A stretch of DNA of 35,266 nt, taken from contig MFIM01000029.1 of the NCBI GenBank assembly GCA_001780725.1, positions 1 through 35,266 of the forward strand. The letters are read 5' to 3'. Both the position numbers and the translations under genes were made by a program. How positions within the stretch are numbered: position 1 is the first letter of the stretch; each line of letters opens with the position of its first letter. The stretch comes from Candidatus Giovannonibacteria bacterium RIFCSPLOWO2_02_FULL_45_28 (GTDB lineage: Bacteria; Patescibacteriota; Minisyncoccia; UBA11713; 2-01-FULL-45-33). Below the pieces are notes generated by a model. It was not told where the DNA came from and made no database searches. It was given only the letters and a program-made list of their open reading frames with translations. Shown here one piece after another: positions 7,994-16,068 of the stretch.

Positions 7994-9016
7994 ATGGGGA
8001 TGTCAACTAAAAATAAACAGGTGGCGGTAAGCGGGGTGCGGCCGACCGGGGATCTGCATATCGGAAATTATCTTGGGGCGATTAAGCAGTTTGTTGAACT
8101 GCAGGAAAAATATAAAACTTATTTTTTCATCGCCGATTTACACGCAATCACAGAGCCGCAAGATCCTGAAAAATTAGCAAACCAAACGCTGGACATCGCA
8201 GCGCTTTATTTGGCATGCGGACTGGACCCGCAAAAAACCACGCTTTTCGTGCAATCGCATATGCCGGAACATTTAGAGCTTGCGCACATTTTAGGAACAC
8301 TGACGCCGATGGGAGAGCTTTCGCGTATGACGCAATACAAAGAAAAGGTTGAGGAAGGCAAGCCGTCTAATTTCGGGCTTTTTGCCTATCCGGTGCTTAT
8401 GGCGGCTGATATTTTAATATACCGGGCTGACGCCGTGCCTGTCGGCGAAGACCAGCTTCAGCACGTTGAACTTGCCAGAACTCTGGTACGAAAATTCAAT
8501 TCGCGTTTTGGAGAAACTTTCAAAGAACCGAAGACATTACTTCAAAAAGAAGGGGCGAGAATTATGGGTCTAGACGACCCGTCCAAAAAGATGTCCAAAT
8601 CTGCAGCGAGCGCAAATAATTATATCGGAATTATTGACAGCGAAGAAGAAATTCGGAGAAAAATAAAAATCGCCGTGACGGATTCCGGCAAGGAAATTAA
8701 ATTTGATCCAAAGACAAAACCGGCAATTTCCAATTTGCTTACTATTTATAGCCGGATGGCGGACATATCCGTTCAAGAGCTTGAAAAAAAATACGCGGAC
8801 AAAAATTACGCGGAGTTTAAATCTGATTTAGCGGACGCGCTGGTTGCAGCCCTCTCCCCTATTCAGAAAAAATACAAAGAGCTTGCGCAAAATCATGAAA
8901 ATGTGCTAAGAATTCTAAAAGAGTGCTCCGTTCGCGCCCGTGAAGTTGCTGAAGCAACAATGAAAGACGTGCGCGCAAAAATCGGACTATTGGAGAACGC
9001 CCAACGTTTCGCGTAA
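7994..9016 (+). CDS. trpS: Tryptophanyl-tRNA synthetase
   Basis: 'SGVRPTGDLHIGNYLGAIKQF', 'KKMSKSAAS' (KMSKS). Confidence 0.95.
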   Translation: MGMSTKNKQVAVSGVRPTGDLHIGNYLGAIKQFVELQEKYKTYFFIADLHAITEPQDPEKLANQTLDIAALYLACGLDPQKTTLFVQSHMPEHLELAHILGTLTPMGELSRMTQYKEKVEEGKPSNFGLFAYPVLMAADILIYRADAVPVGEDQLQHVELARTLVRKFNSRFGETFKEPKTLLQKEGARIMGLDDPSKKMSKSAASANNYIGIIDSEEEIRRKIKIAVTDSGKEIKFDPKTKPAISNLLTIYSRMADISVQELEKKYADKNYAEFKSDLADALVAALSPIQKKYKELAQNHENVLRILKECSVRAREVAEATMKDVRAKIGLLENAQRFA

Positions 9017-9039
9017 CGTTTGACGTTCAGGAGGTTTAG

Positions 9040-9726
9040 TTGGAAACACAGCTTATTTATTTAGCGCGGCACGGAGAAACCCCCTCCAACAAAAGAGGTG
9101 TGTACCAAGGATACAAGATTAACGAATCACTGAATGAAACAGGCATAGAGCAAGCGGGACTTTTGGGCAAATCCCTTAAAAAATATTTTCCAATGCCATC
9201 CATAATTTATTCATCTCCGGCTTTAAGAGCTCTTGAAACAGCATGCATAATCAAAAACGAACTTGTTGGCACGAGGAAATATCCGGAAATTCATCAAATT
9301 CACGATTTGCATGAAATAAATCACGGTGACTGGGAGGGAAGAACAGACCAAGAAATAAAAAACGAATATCCGGAACTTTTAGAATTGTGGCTGAAAGATC
9401 CAATGCGGATTGCTTTTCCGGGAGAGGGCGGCGAGGTAATGGAAGAAGCCCAAATAAGAATATTGAATGCTTTTCATTATATTCTCAAGCAAAGCCGTCG
9501 GCGAAAAGCGATATTGATTGTGGCTCATGGCGGCACCAATCTGCAAATATTGTCCGAGATAATCGGAACGAAATATATTAGAAGTTTTGCACAAGGCCAA
9601 ACTTGCCTCAATATAATTGCGCGGTCAGGAAAAACTTACCAAATTCTGCTCCTAAACAGCCTCATACATCTTGCCGAAACCGCACAAGGCATGCCCCTAA
9701 AATCTTATAAAGGCCGCCTTCTCTAA
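9040..9726 (+). CDS. Histidine phosphatase (phosphoglycerate mutase-like) family protein, TTG start
   Basis: 'LIYLARHGETPSNKRGVYQG' RHG motif; 'ILIVAHGGTN'; SD AGGAGG upstream. Confidence 0.85.
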   Translation: METQLIYLARHGETPSNKRGVYQGYKINESLNETGIEQAGLLGKSLKKYFPMPSIIYSSPALRALETACIIKNELVGTRKYPEIHQIHDLHEINHGDWEGRTDQEIKNEYPELLELWLKDPMRIAFPGEGGEVMEEAQIRILNAFHYILKQSRRRKAILIVAHGGTNLQILSEIIGTKYIRSFAQGQTCLNIIARSGKTYQILLLNSLIHLAETAQGMPLKSYKGRLL

Positions 9727-9729
9727 AAA

Positions 9730-11151
9730 TTATTCTGCAAGAAGCTCTTCCAAGAGCTTCTTTTTTTCGGCTAAAAGTTTCGGAGCAGAAGCCTCCAAAT
9801 TGAGGCGCACAAAATCTTCTGTGTTGGAGAGGCGCAAACTAAACCACCAATCAGAATACTCAACTTTTATGCCGTCCAAATAGGAAATCTTGCCATCCGA
9901 AAAATACGCCGCAATTTTATCCAAAAATTCACCAGCCCTAGGCTGGTCGGCCTTTGGCCGAAAATTGATCTCTTCTGACTTTGCATAACGAAGCAGCGGT
10001 TTGACTAATTCGCTTAATTTCTTATTTTCCAAACGTAGCAAATCCAATAAATCCAGCGCTGCAAAAACCGCCGAATCCGCGTAGAAAAAATCTCTAAAAT
10101 AATAGTGGCCGGAAAGTTCTCCGCCGAAGACAGCATTTTCTTTCCTCATCAAAGCCTTAATAAACGCGTGCCCCACACGGCTTTCCAGCGCTTTCGCGCC
10201 CCCGGCTTCAATCTCCTCTTTAACCGTGCGGCTGGATCTCAAATCATAAACAATTTTTTCGCCACTCTTTGCGTATTTTTTTGCCAAAAGCGCCGTAATA
10301 ATGTCCCCACTAACCACATTCCCATTCTCATCCACAAACCCCACCCTGTCCCCGTCTCCATCAAACGAAATCCCCAAATCCGCTTTTTTGTCTAAAACCG
10401 AGCTTTGGACATCTTGTAAATTTTGGGTTTTTAGCGGATCGGCTTCGTGATTTGGAAAAGTCATATCTAGATCATCGTGCAAAAATTCAATCTTCATTTT
10501 AGGGAATTTTAAAAAAAGCTTCCCGAGCAAAATTGAAGTCATTCCGTTACCGGAACATGCCACAATATTTATGGCGTGAGAGGTTAGAAGTTGGAAGTGA
10601 GAGGTTAGAAAATTAATGTAGTCTTCAATAAAATCCTTGCGGCGGACGCTCGCCTTGCGAACCGCTTCGCTTTGCGAAGCTGCCGCAAAAATTCCCCTTG
10701 TCGCCTCTCCTTTTATCTCCCCCAATCCGCTTCCATCGCCTATCGGCACGGCGCCTTTTTTTGTCAGCTTAATTCCGTTAAATTCCGCGGGATTATGAGA
10801 GGCCGTTATCATTGCCCCGCCGTCGGCTTCGGTTTTGTTTACAATAAAGTAATGCATCGGCGTTGTGGTTAAACCCGCGTCAATAATTTCCACGCCCTCG
10901 TCCAAAAGCCCGTCCAAAAACGCCTCTTTAAGCGCGGGCGAAGATGTTCTTGCATCAGAACTTACAACAATCTTTAGCTTTCCTTTTTCAACTTCCAACT
11001 TCCAACTTCTAACTTCTAACTTCAAATATCTGGCAAATGCCCGCGCGATTTTATACGCCGCGTCTTCATTAATTTCCTCCGGATATCTCCCCCTTATGTC
11101 ATATGCCTTAAAAATCCCCTCGCTCCAACTCTTTTGCGCAATCTTATGCAT
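9730..11151 (-). CDS. Phosphomannomutase/phosphoglucomutase
   Basis: 'FKAYDIRGRYPEEINED', 'MITASHNPAEFNGIKL', 'ISFDGDGDRVGFVDENG', 'GGELSGHYYF'. Confidence 0.93.
   Translation of the reverse strand: MHKIAQKSWSEGIFKAYDIRGRYPEEINEDAAYKIARAFARYLKLEVRSWKLEVEKGKLKIVVSSDARTSSPALKEAFLDGLLDEGVEIIDAGLTTTPMHYFIVNKTEADGGAMITASHNPAEFNGIKLTKKGAVPIGDGSGLGEIKGEATRGIFAAASQSEAVRKASVRRKDFIEDYINFLTSHFQLLTSHAINIVACSGNGMTSILLGKLFLKFPKMKIEFLHDDLDMTFPNHEADPLKTQNLQDVQSSVLDKKADLGISFDGDGDRVGFVDENGNVVSGDIITALLAKKYAKSGEKIVYDLRSSRTVKEEIEAGGAKALESRVGHAFIKALMRKENAVFGGELSGHYYFRDFFYADSAVFAALDLLDLLRLENKKLSELVKPLLRYAKSEEINFRPKADQPRAGEFLDKIAAYFSDGKISYLDGIKVEYSDWWFSLRLSNTEDFVRLNLEASAPKLLAEKKKLLEELLAE
9739..9767 (+). terminator. 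Intrinsic terminator for the phosphatase gene, inside the 3' coding end of pgm
   Basis: AAGAAGCTCTT-cc-AAGAGCTTCTT followed by T-tract. Confidence 0.75.
9932..9961. repeat. Tandem hairpin pair CCAGCC-CTA-GGCTGG / TCGGCC-TTT-GGCCGA inside pgm
   Basis: Two adjacent perfect inverted repeats; encodes RPKADQPRAGE on the minus strand. Confidence 0.7.
10664..10680. repeat. Palindrome GCTTCGC-TTT-GCGAAGC inside pgm
   Basis: Perfect 7-bp arms. Confidence 0.6.
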
Positions 11152-11196
11152 TCTCTTATTCTACCCCAAACCCAAAATTTGTGGTATTATCGCAAA

Positions 11197-11853
11197 ATGA
11201 ATATAGATGTAGTGTGGCCAAATGTATTATTTCTTATACTCGGATGGTTACTCGCCTTGCTTTCTCCGGGTATAACCGATTATTTTCATAAAAAGCGAGA
11301 AATAAAATCTCTAAGAGTAGCTATATTAACCGAACTGCGGGAGATGCAATTAAAGCTTCTCATGATGGTTTTCCGTATCAGGAGTAAATATAGTATATTA
11401 GACCGAGAATTTTTCGATTGGGCAAAATCTATCCTTGAGAAATACGATGGAATTAATTCAGGTGAATCTTTATTAAGAACAATGGAACCGTTGCTAAAAA
11501 TAGACAAAAAAGAACTATCTGAATTATTGCAATATTACGCACAACAAAATTCACGTCCAGAATCAGGTTTATCGCTAAAAAAGTTTTCTTTGGCTTTTCT
11601 AGAGGCGAATATAGCGGCGTTGGCTATGTTCGACAAAGACCTCCTTGGTTACCTTCTCGAAATAAAAATGCGCATTGGATTTATGAATGAAATGGTAGAC
11701 GAATCTCGTTACTATTTTCAACTTTCATTTCAGAGTGGTATTACTCACGAAAATTACATAAATGCTAATGTGAATATGGTTGGTACGTATAAGAGTTATG
11801 CAGACCAAGCTCATGACGTCGCCGATATTATTCATAAATTGCGAAATTTATGA
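11197..11853 (+). CDS. Hypothetical membrane-anchored protein
   Basis: ORF 11134-11853; likely start ATG 11197 (MNIDVVWPNVLFLILGWLLALLSPG, one TM) preceded by TATTAT-N6. Confidence 0.65.
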   Translation: MNIDVVWPNVLFLILGWLLALLSPGITDYFHKKREIKSLRVAILTELREMQLKLLMMVFRIRSKYSILDREFFDWAKSILEKYDGINSGESLLRTMEPLLKIDKKELSELLQYYAQQNSRPESGLSLKKFSLAFLEANIAALAMFDKDLLGYLLEIKMRIGFMNEMVDESRYYFQLSFQSGITHENYINANVNMVGTYKSYADQAHDVADIIHKLRNL

Positions 11854-12848
11854 AAATAGGGATTGTCGGCTTGCCGAATGTCGGGAAATCAACACTTTTT
11901 CAGGCGCTGACAAAAAAACAGGTGGACACATCAAACTACCCTTTTGCCACAATTGATCCGAATGTTGGGGTAGTGCAAGTGCCGGACGAGCGGCTGGAAA
12001 AACTTGCGGCGATTTCGCATTCAAAAAAAATCATTCCGGCGATTGTGGAGTTCGTTGATATTGCGGGACTTGTAAAAGGCGCGGCCGAAGGCGAGGGACT
12101 GGGAAACAAATTTTTATCGCACATCCGCGAGGTGAATGCCATCTGCCACATTGTACGTGCGTTTGAAAACGAAAATATTGTCCATATTTCCGGCAAACCC
12201 AATCCTCTTTCAGACATTGAGACAATTAAAACCGAGTTGGCTTTGAAAGATTTGGAGACCGTTGCAAAAATAAAAGCCAACGCGCAAAAAGAGGCAAAAA
12301 GCGGCAAAAAGGAGGCCGCAGAACTTGTCAGCGCGCTGGAGAATTTTGAAAAAATACCGCAAAACACAGCAGATCAGTATCAGCTTTTGTCTTTCAAACC
12401 AACACTCTATGTCTTTAACGTATCATCTAAAAACAATTTGGATCTTTCTAATCTCAAACTTCCGACTTCTCACTTCTTACCTTTAGATATCGGCCAAGAA
12501 AATGATATTTCTGCTATGCCCGAAGAAGAAAGAAAAGAATTGGGCATTCAATCGCAACTTCCGAAACTCATAAAAGCGGCGTACGAACTTTTGGGACTCA
12601 TTACATTTTTCACCACCGGAGAAGACGAGTCGCGCGCGTGGACAATTCCGGCTGGTTCAACCGCAAAGCACGCCGGGCGCGCGATCCATTCGGATTTTGA
12701 AGAAAAATTCATCCGCGCCGACGTTATTTTTTGGGAAAAGCTAATTGAGGCTAACTCTTGGAGCAAGGCTCGCGAACTCGGCTGGCTCCGAAGCGAGGGC
12801 AAAGAATACATTGTCCGAGACGGAGACGTTATTGAATTTAAAATCTAG
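11850..12848 (+). CDS. ychF: Redox-regulated ATPase/GTPase YchF (Obg family)
   Basis: 'MKIGIVGLPNVGKSTLFQALTKKQVDTSNYPFATIDPNVGVVQVPD', 'FFTTGEDESRAWTIPAGSTAKHAGRAIHSDFEEKFIRADV'. Confidence 0.97.
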   Translation: MKIGIVGLPNVGKSTLFQALTKKQVDTSNYPFATIDPNVGVVQVPDERLEKLAAISHSKKIIPAIVEFVDIAGLVKGAAEGEGLGNKFLSHIREVNAICHIVRAFENENIVHISGKPNPLSDIETIKTELALKDLETVAKIKANAQKEAKSGKKEAAELVSALENFEKIPQNTADQYQLLSFKPTLYVFNVSSKNNLDLSNLKLPTSHFLPLDIGQENDISAMPEEERKELGIQSQLPKLIKAAYELLGLITFFTTGEDESRAWTIPAGSTAKHAGRAIHSDFEEKFIRADVIFWEKLIEANSWSKARELGWLRSEGKEYIVRDGDVIEFKI

Positions 12849-12867
12849 CCATGCTACCATAAGCCCA

Positions 12868-13356
12868 ATGGATAAGGATAATAAATTATACGAGGTGGCG
12901 TATTTAATAAGCCCGGCTTATTCGGAGGAAGAAGCGCAGAATTTTCAGCAATCCTTAAAAAGTCACGTTCAGAGCTTGGGCGGGGTGATTGATAACGATG
13001 GCGAAGTAATAAAACGCCGGCTTTTTTATCCCATCGGCAAAATGACGGAGGCGCATCTCGCCAGTTTTCGTTTTTTGCTTTCGCCGGAAAAAATTAGCGA
13101 ACTAAAAATGAAATTAAATGCAAAAGAGGTTTTAAGGTTTTTGTTCGTCCTAACTAAGCGGCAGCCTGCAAGAACTTATCGGCAGCGGATAGCGCGCCCC
13201 ATGGACGGGCAAGAAAAAATTGCCGGATTAGAAAAAATCGCCGCTCCAGTGGAAAGAAAAATTAAACAAACAGAAACTGCGGCGCCGAGAGTTGAGGAAA
13301 AGGCTGCGCATATAGAGGAAATAGATAAAAAATTAGAAGAAATATTGGGAAAATAA
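12868..13356 (+). CDS. rpsF: 30S ribosomal protein bS6
   Basis: 'KLYEVAYLISPAYSEEEAQNFQQSLKSHVQSLGGVI'; S6-SSB-S18 synteny; start chosen at 12868 instead of track start 12745. Confidence 0.88.
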   Translation: MDKDNKLYEVAYLISPAYSEEEAQNFQQSLKSHVQSLGGVIDNDGEVIKRRLFYPIGKMTEAHLASFRFLLSPEKISELKMKLNAKEVLRFLFVLTKRQPARTYRQRIARPMDGQEKIAGLEKIAAPVERKIKQTETAAPRVEEKAAHIEEIDKKLEEILGK

Positions 13357-13358
13357 AT

Positions 13359-13805
13359 ATGAATCTAAACAAAGTATTTTTAATAGGAAACTTAACGCGC
13401 GATCCGGAACTGCGGACAATGCCGAACGGCAACGTTGTTGCCAACTTTGGGCTCGCCACTAATAGGGCTTGGAAAGACAAAACCGGAGCTCAACAAAAAC
13501 AAGCTGAATTTCATAATATTGTAATGTTTGGAAGGCTCGCTGAAATCGCAAAACAATACTTGCAAAAAGGATCCATGGTAATGGTGGAAGGCAGATTGCA
13601 AACAAGATCTTGGGAAGGGCAGGACGGACAAAAAAGAAACCGCACGGAAATCGTTGCGGAAGGAATGCAATTGGGACCTAGAACCAGCGGTGGCGGAAAC
13701 CGCACGCCCGGCACTGCAAACCCAAAACAGGAAGAGCCACCCGAACAATTAGCAACAGTTGAGTATCCGGAAGATGAAATCAAACCAGATGAAATCCCCT
13801 TCTAA
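13359..13805 (+). CDS. ssb: Single-stranded DNA-binding protein
   Basis: 'MNLNKVFLIGNLTRDPELRTMPNGNVVANFGLATNRAW', acidic C-terminus ending 'DEIPF'. Confidence 0.96.
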   Translation: MNLNKVFLIGNLTRDPELRTMPNGNVVANFGLATNRAWKDKTGAQQKQAEFHNIVMFGRLAEIAKQYLQKGSMVMVEGRLQTRSWEGQDGQKRNRTEIVAEGMQLGPRTSGGGNRTPGTANPKQEEPPEQLATVEYPEDEIKPDEIPF

Positions 13806-14001
13806 GCAATGCTACTTTTGCGCCGCAAATATTAAAGTTGTGGATTTTAAAGATTCGCAAATGCTTCGCAAATTTATGACCCCGCAAGCGCAAATCACCC
13901 GCAGGCGCAAAACCGGCACATGCGCGCTACATCAAAGGAAACTTGGCGAGGCAATAAAAAGGGCAAGATTTTTGGGATTGGCGCCTTATGTCAGCAGATA
14001 G
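13774..14001 (+). CDS. rpsR: 30S ribosomal protein bS18 (start 13774 or 13789)
   Basis: '[62 protein letters not shown]'. Confidence 0.93.
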   Translation: MKSNQMKSPSKQCYFCAANIKVVDFKDSQMLRKFMTPQAQITRRRKTGTCALHQRKLGEAIKRARFLGLAPYVSR

Positions 14002-14353
14002 CAAAAAACAGCGCTATTCTTGGGATGATTTTGAAAAAGATGTTCCGAAGCTTATCCGGAAAATAAAAAAACTGCGAAAGCGTTTTGACGGCATCTACGG
14101 CATCCCTCGCGGAGGGTTGTCCATCGCCGTTAAATTGTCGCACGAATTAAATCTGCCGATTCTCGTTGGCGGCGTGACGGCAAAAACCTTGCTGGTTGAC
14201 GATGTGGCCGACTCCGGAAGCACCTTGCTTCCTTATACAAACCGCAAAGCAACAATTGTCACAATTTTTTATAAACCTTGGAGCAAAGTAAAACCGGATA
14301 TTTGGCTGAGAGAAACCAAAAAACATGTAATCTTCCCGTGGGAAAAGAATTAG
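13988..14353 (+). CDS. Phosphoribosyltransferase-family protein (XGPRT-like, short)
   Basis: '[20 protein letters not shown]', '[14 protein letters not shown]' PRPP-binding motif. Confidence 0.75.
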   Translation: MSADSKKQRYSWDDFEKDVPKLIRKIKKLRKRFDGIYGIPRGGLSIAVKLSHELNLPILVGGVTAKTLLVDDVADSGSTLLPYTNRKATIVTIFYKPWSKVKPDIWLRETKKHVIFPWEKN

Positions 14354-15366
14354 ATCCCCCCTTTTGCTTTCTCTTTGATCGCTTTTACTAAATCGCTGGC
14401 GATTTTTTTGTTTTCTTTCAAAAACTGGCGGGCGGCGTCGTAGCCGCGGCCCAAAGAGGTGTCGCCGAAACTGTAGGACGCGCCAGATTTTGTCACAACG
14501 CCGTATTTTTCACCCAGGCCCAAAAGATCTCCTTCATAAGAAATGCCTTCGTTGTATAAAATATCAAATTCCGCAATGCGAAACGGCGGCGCGACTTTAT
14601 TTTTTACAATTTTTGCCTTTACGCGGTTTCCGATTATATCTTCGCCTTTTTTAATTTGTGCGAGTCTTCGCAGGTCAATCCGCACCGAACAGTAAAATTT
14701 GAGCGCGTTGCCTCCCGGCGTTGTCTCCGGATTGCCGAACATAATCCCGATTTTCATTCTGATTTGGTTTAAGAAAATTACAATAGTGTTGGATTTAGCA
14801 ACTATCGCTGTGAGCTTCCTCAAGGCTTGAGACATAAGCCGTGCCTGAAGCCCCATGTGTTGTTGGCCCATATCACCTTCTATTTCCGCTTTCGGCGTAA
14901 GCGCGGCAACCGAATCCACAACCACCACATCCACCTTGCCGGAGCGCACAAGTGATTCAATAATTTCAAGCGCCTGTTCTCCGGTATCCGGCTGTGAAAT
15001 TAAAAGGTCATCAACATTAACACCGATTTTTTTAGCATAATCAGGATCCAGCGCATGCTCTGCATCCACAAACGCGCAAATGCCGTCTTTTTTTTGGGCT
15101 TCGGAGACAACATGGAGCGCAAGGGTGGTTTTTCCAGAAGATTCCGGTCCAAAAATCTCAATAATCCTGCCTCTTGGCACCCCCCCGACCCCCAAAGCCA
15201 TATCAAGACTCAAAGAGCCAGTCGGTATCACATCCACGTCTACCTTGGCCATCTCCCCCATCCTCATCAAAATCCCCTCCCCGTAGCGGCTCTGCAAATC
15301 CTTCACCGCCACCTCAACATCATGCCATTTGTCATCTTTTTTTGTTTTTTCGTCTTTTTTAGTCAT
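14350..15366 (-). CDS. recA: Recombinase RecA
   Basis: '[43 protein letters not shown]', '[30 protein letters not shown]'. Confidence 0.98.
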   Translation of the reverse strand: MTKKDEKTKKDDKWHDVEVAVKDLQSRYGEGILMRMGEMAKVDVDVIPTGSLSLDMALGVGGVPRGRIIEIFGPESSGKTTLALHVVSEAQKKDGICAFVDAEHALDPDYAKKIGVNVDDLLISQPDTGEQALEIIESLVRSGKVDVVVVDSVAALTPKAEIEGDMGQQHMGLQARLMSQALRKLTAIVAKSNTIVIFLNQIRMKIGIMFGNPETTPGGNALKFYCSVRIDLRRLAQIKKGEDIIGNRVKAKIVKNKVAPPFRIAEFDILYNEGISYEGDLLGLGEKYGVVTKSGASYSFGDTSLGRGYDAARQFLKENKKIASDLVKAIKEKAKGGI

Positions 15367-15370
15367 AAGA

Positions 15371-15700
15371 TTATTCTACCACCACCCTCAAAATTTTGCG
15401 AGTTTCGTTGCCGAATTTGTCGCGGACGGAAATGCCGATTTGATTGTAGCCGGGCCAGACGGGAATGTTATCCTCAAAAATCCCGCTCTCGTCGGCCTGC
15501 GCTTCGCGGCCGGATATCCAAACTTTAAACAGAGGCTCCGTGCGCCCAGCAATGTGCAACCGCGATGAATTTATCACGGCGCCGTCGCGCGGCTCAAAAA
15601 TCTCCAATCCGGGATTAAAAATCACCCCCCTCGCCCCATAAAAAAAATATCCAACCGCCACCGCCACCATCCCCAAAAATATCCAACGCCGAATGTGCAT
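15371..15700 (-). CDS. Membrane-anchored Ig-like/extracellular hypothetical protein
   Basis: N-terminal TM; '[34 protein letters not shown]…[20 protein letters not shown]' Ig-like fold pattern; directly upstream of recA. Confidence 0.6.
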   Translation of the reverse strand: MHIRRWIFLGMVAVAVGYFFYGARGVIFNPGLEIFEPRDGAVINSSRLHIAGRTEPLFKVWISGREAQADESGIFEDNIPVWPGYNQIGISVRDKFGNETRKILRVVVE

Positions 15701-15735
15701 TGATTTATTCTATAACCAACCAAACCTCAATGATA

Positions 15736-15765
15736 CTTGACAATAAAAGAGCTATTATGTTAACA
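15736..15765 (+). promoter_or_regulatory. Predicted promoter upstream of the 44-aa ORF (TTGACA-18-TAACAT)
   Basis: TTGACA followed by TAACAT at 18-nt spacing; SD and ATG downstream. Confidence 0.4.
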
Positions 15766-15798
15766 TACGAGTAGAGTAAAAAACTGACGGAGGTGCAT

Positions 15799-15933
15799 AT
15801 GTTAATTGGTTTGATACTGGTGGTTTTTGGTGTATTATTCAGCCCATTTTTCTACGGGCACGGCTTTCTAGCAATCCTTGGAGGGCTATGCGCCGGGTTC
15901 GGTGTGTCGTATTTATTATGGCGCACTCGCTGA
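15799..15933 (+). CDS. Small membrane protein, 44 aa (MLIGLILVVFGVLFSPFFYGHGFLAILGGLCAGFGVSYLLWRTR)
   Basis: Read by hand; strong SD GGAGGTgcatATG, promoter-like element upstream and terminator downstream. Confidence 0.65.
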   Translation: MLIGLILVVFGVLFSPFFYGHGFLAILGGLCAGFGVSYLLWRTR

Positions 15934-15960
15934 TCGAATAATAAGGTGGCATCACAATCG

Positions 15961-15991
15961 CCGCTTGGCTAATCTAGCCGGCGGTTTTTTG
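15961..15991 (+). terminator. Intrinsic terminator downstream of the 44-aa ORF
   Basis: CCGCttGGCTA-ATC-TAGCCgGCGG followed by TTTTTTG. Confidence 0.7.
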
Positions 15992-15994
15992 TTT

Positions 15995-16032
15995 ACTAAA
16001 GTTATCCGAGCGATCGGTTTTATAACTTTAGT
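15995..16032. repeat. Long bulged inverted repeat ACTAAAGTTAT-CCGA-gcga-TCGG-tttt-ATAACTTTAGT
   Basis: Perfect 11-bp outer arms and 4-bp inner arms. Confidence 0.7.
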
Positions 16033-16033
16033 G

Positions 16034-16059
16034 AACCGCTATGATATATCATAGCGGTT
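16034..16059. repeat. 26-bp perfect spacer-less palindrome AACCGCTATGATATATCATAGCGGTT
   Basis: Self-complementary across its whole length. Confidence 0.85.
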
Positions 16060-16068
16060 AGTTAGTAG

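Noticed and set aside
12745-12867. N-terminal extension of the rpsF ORF in the track
   Set aside because: Overlaps the ychF coding end out of frame; S6 homology begins at 12868, which has a -10 box at proper distance.
14350-15366. RecA split by an intein or insertion
   Set aside because: The ORF is continuous and of normal length with all motifs in order.
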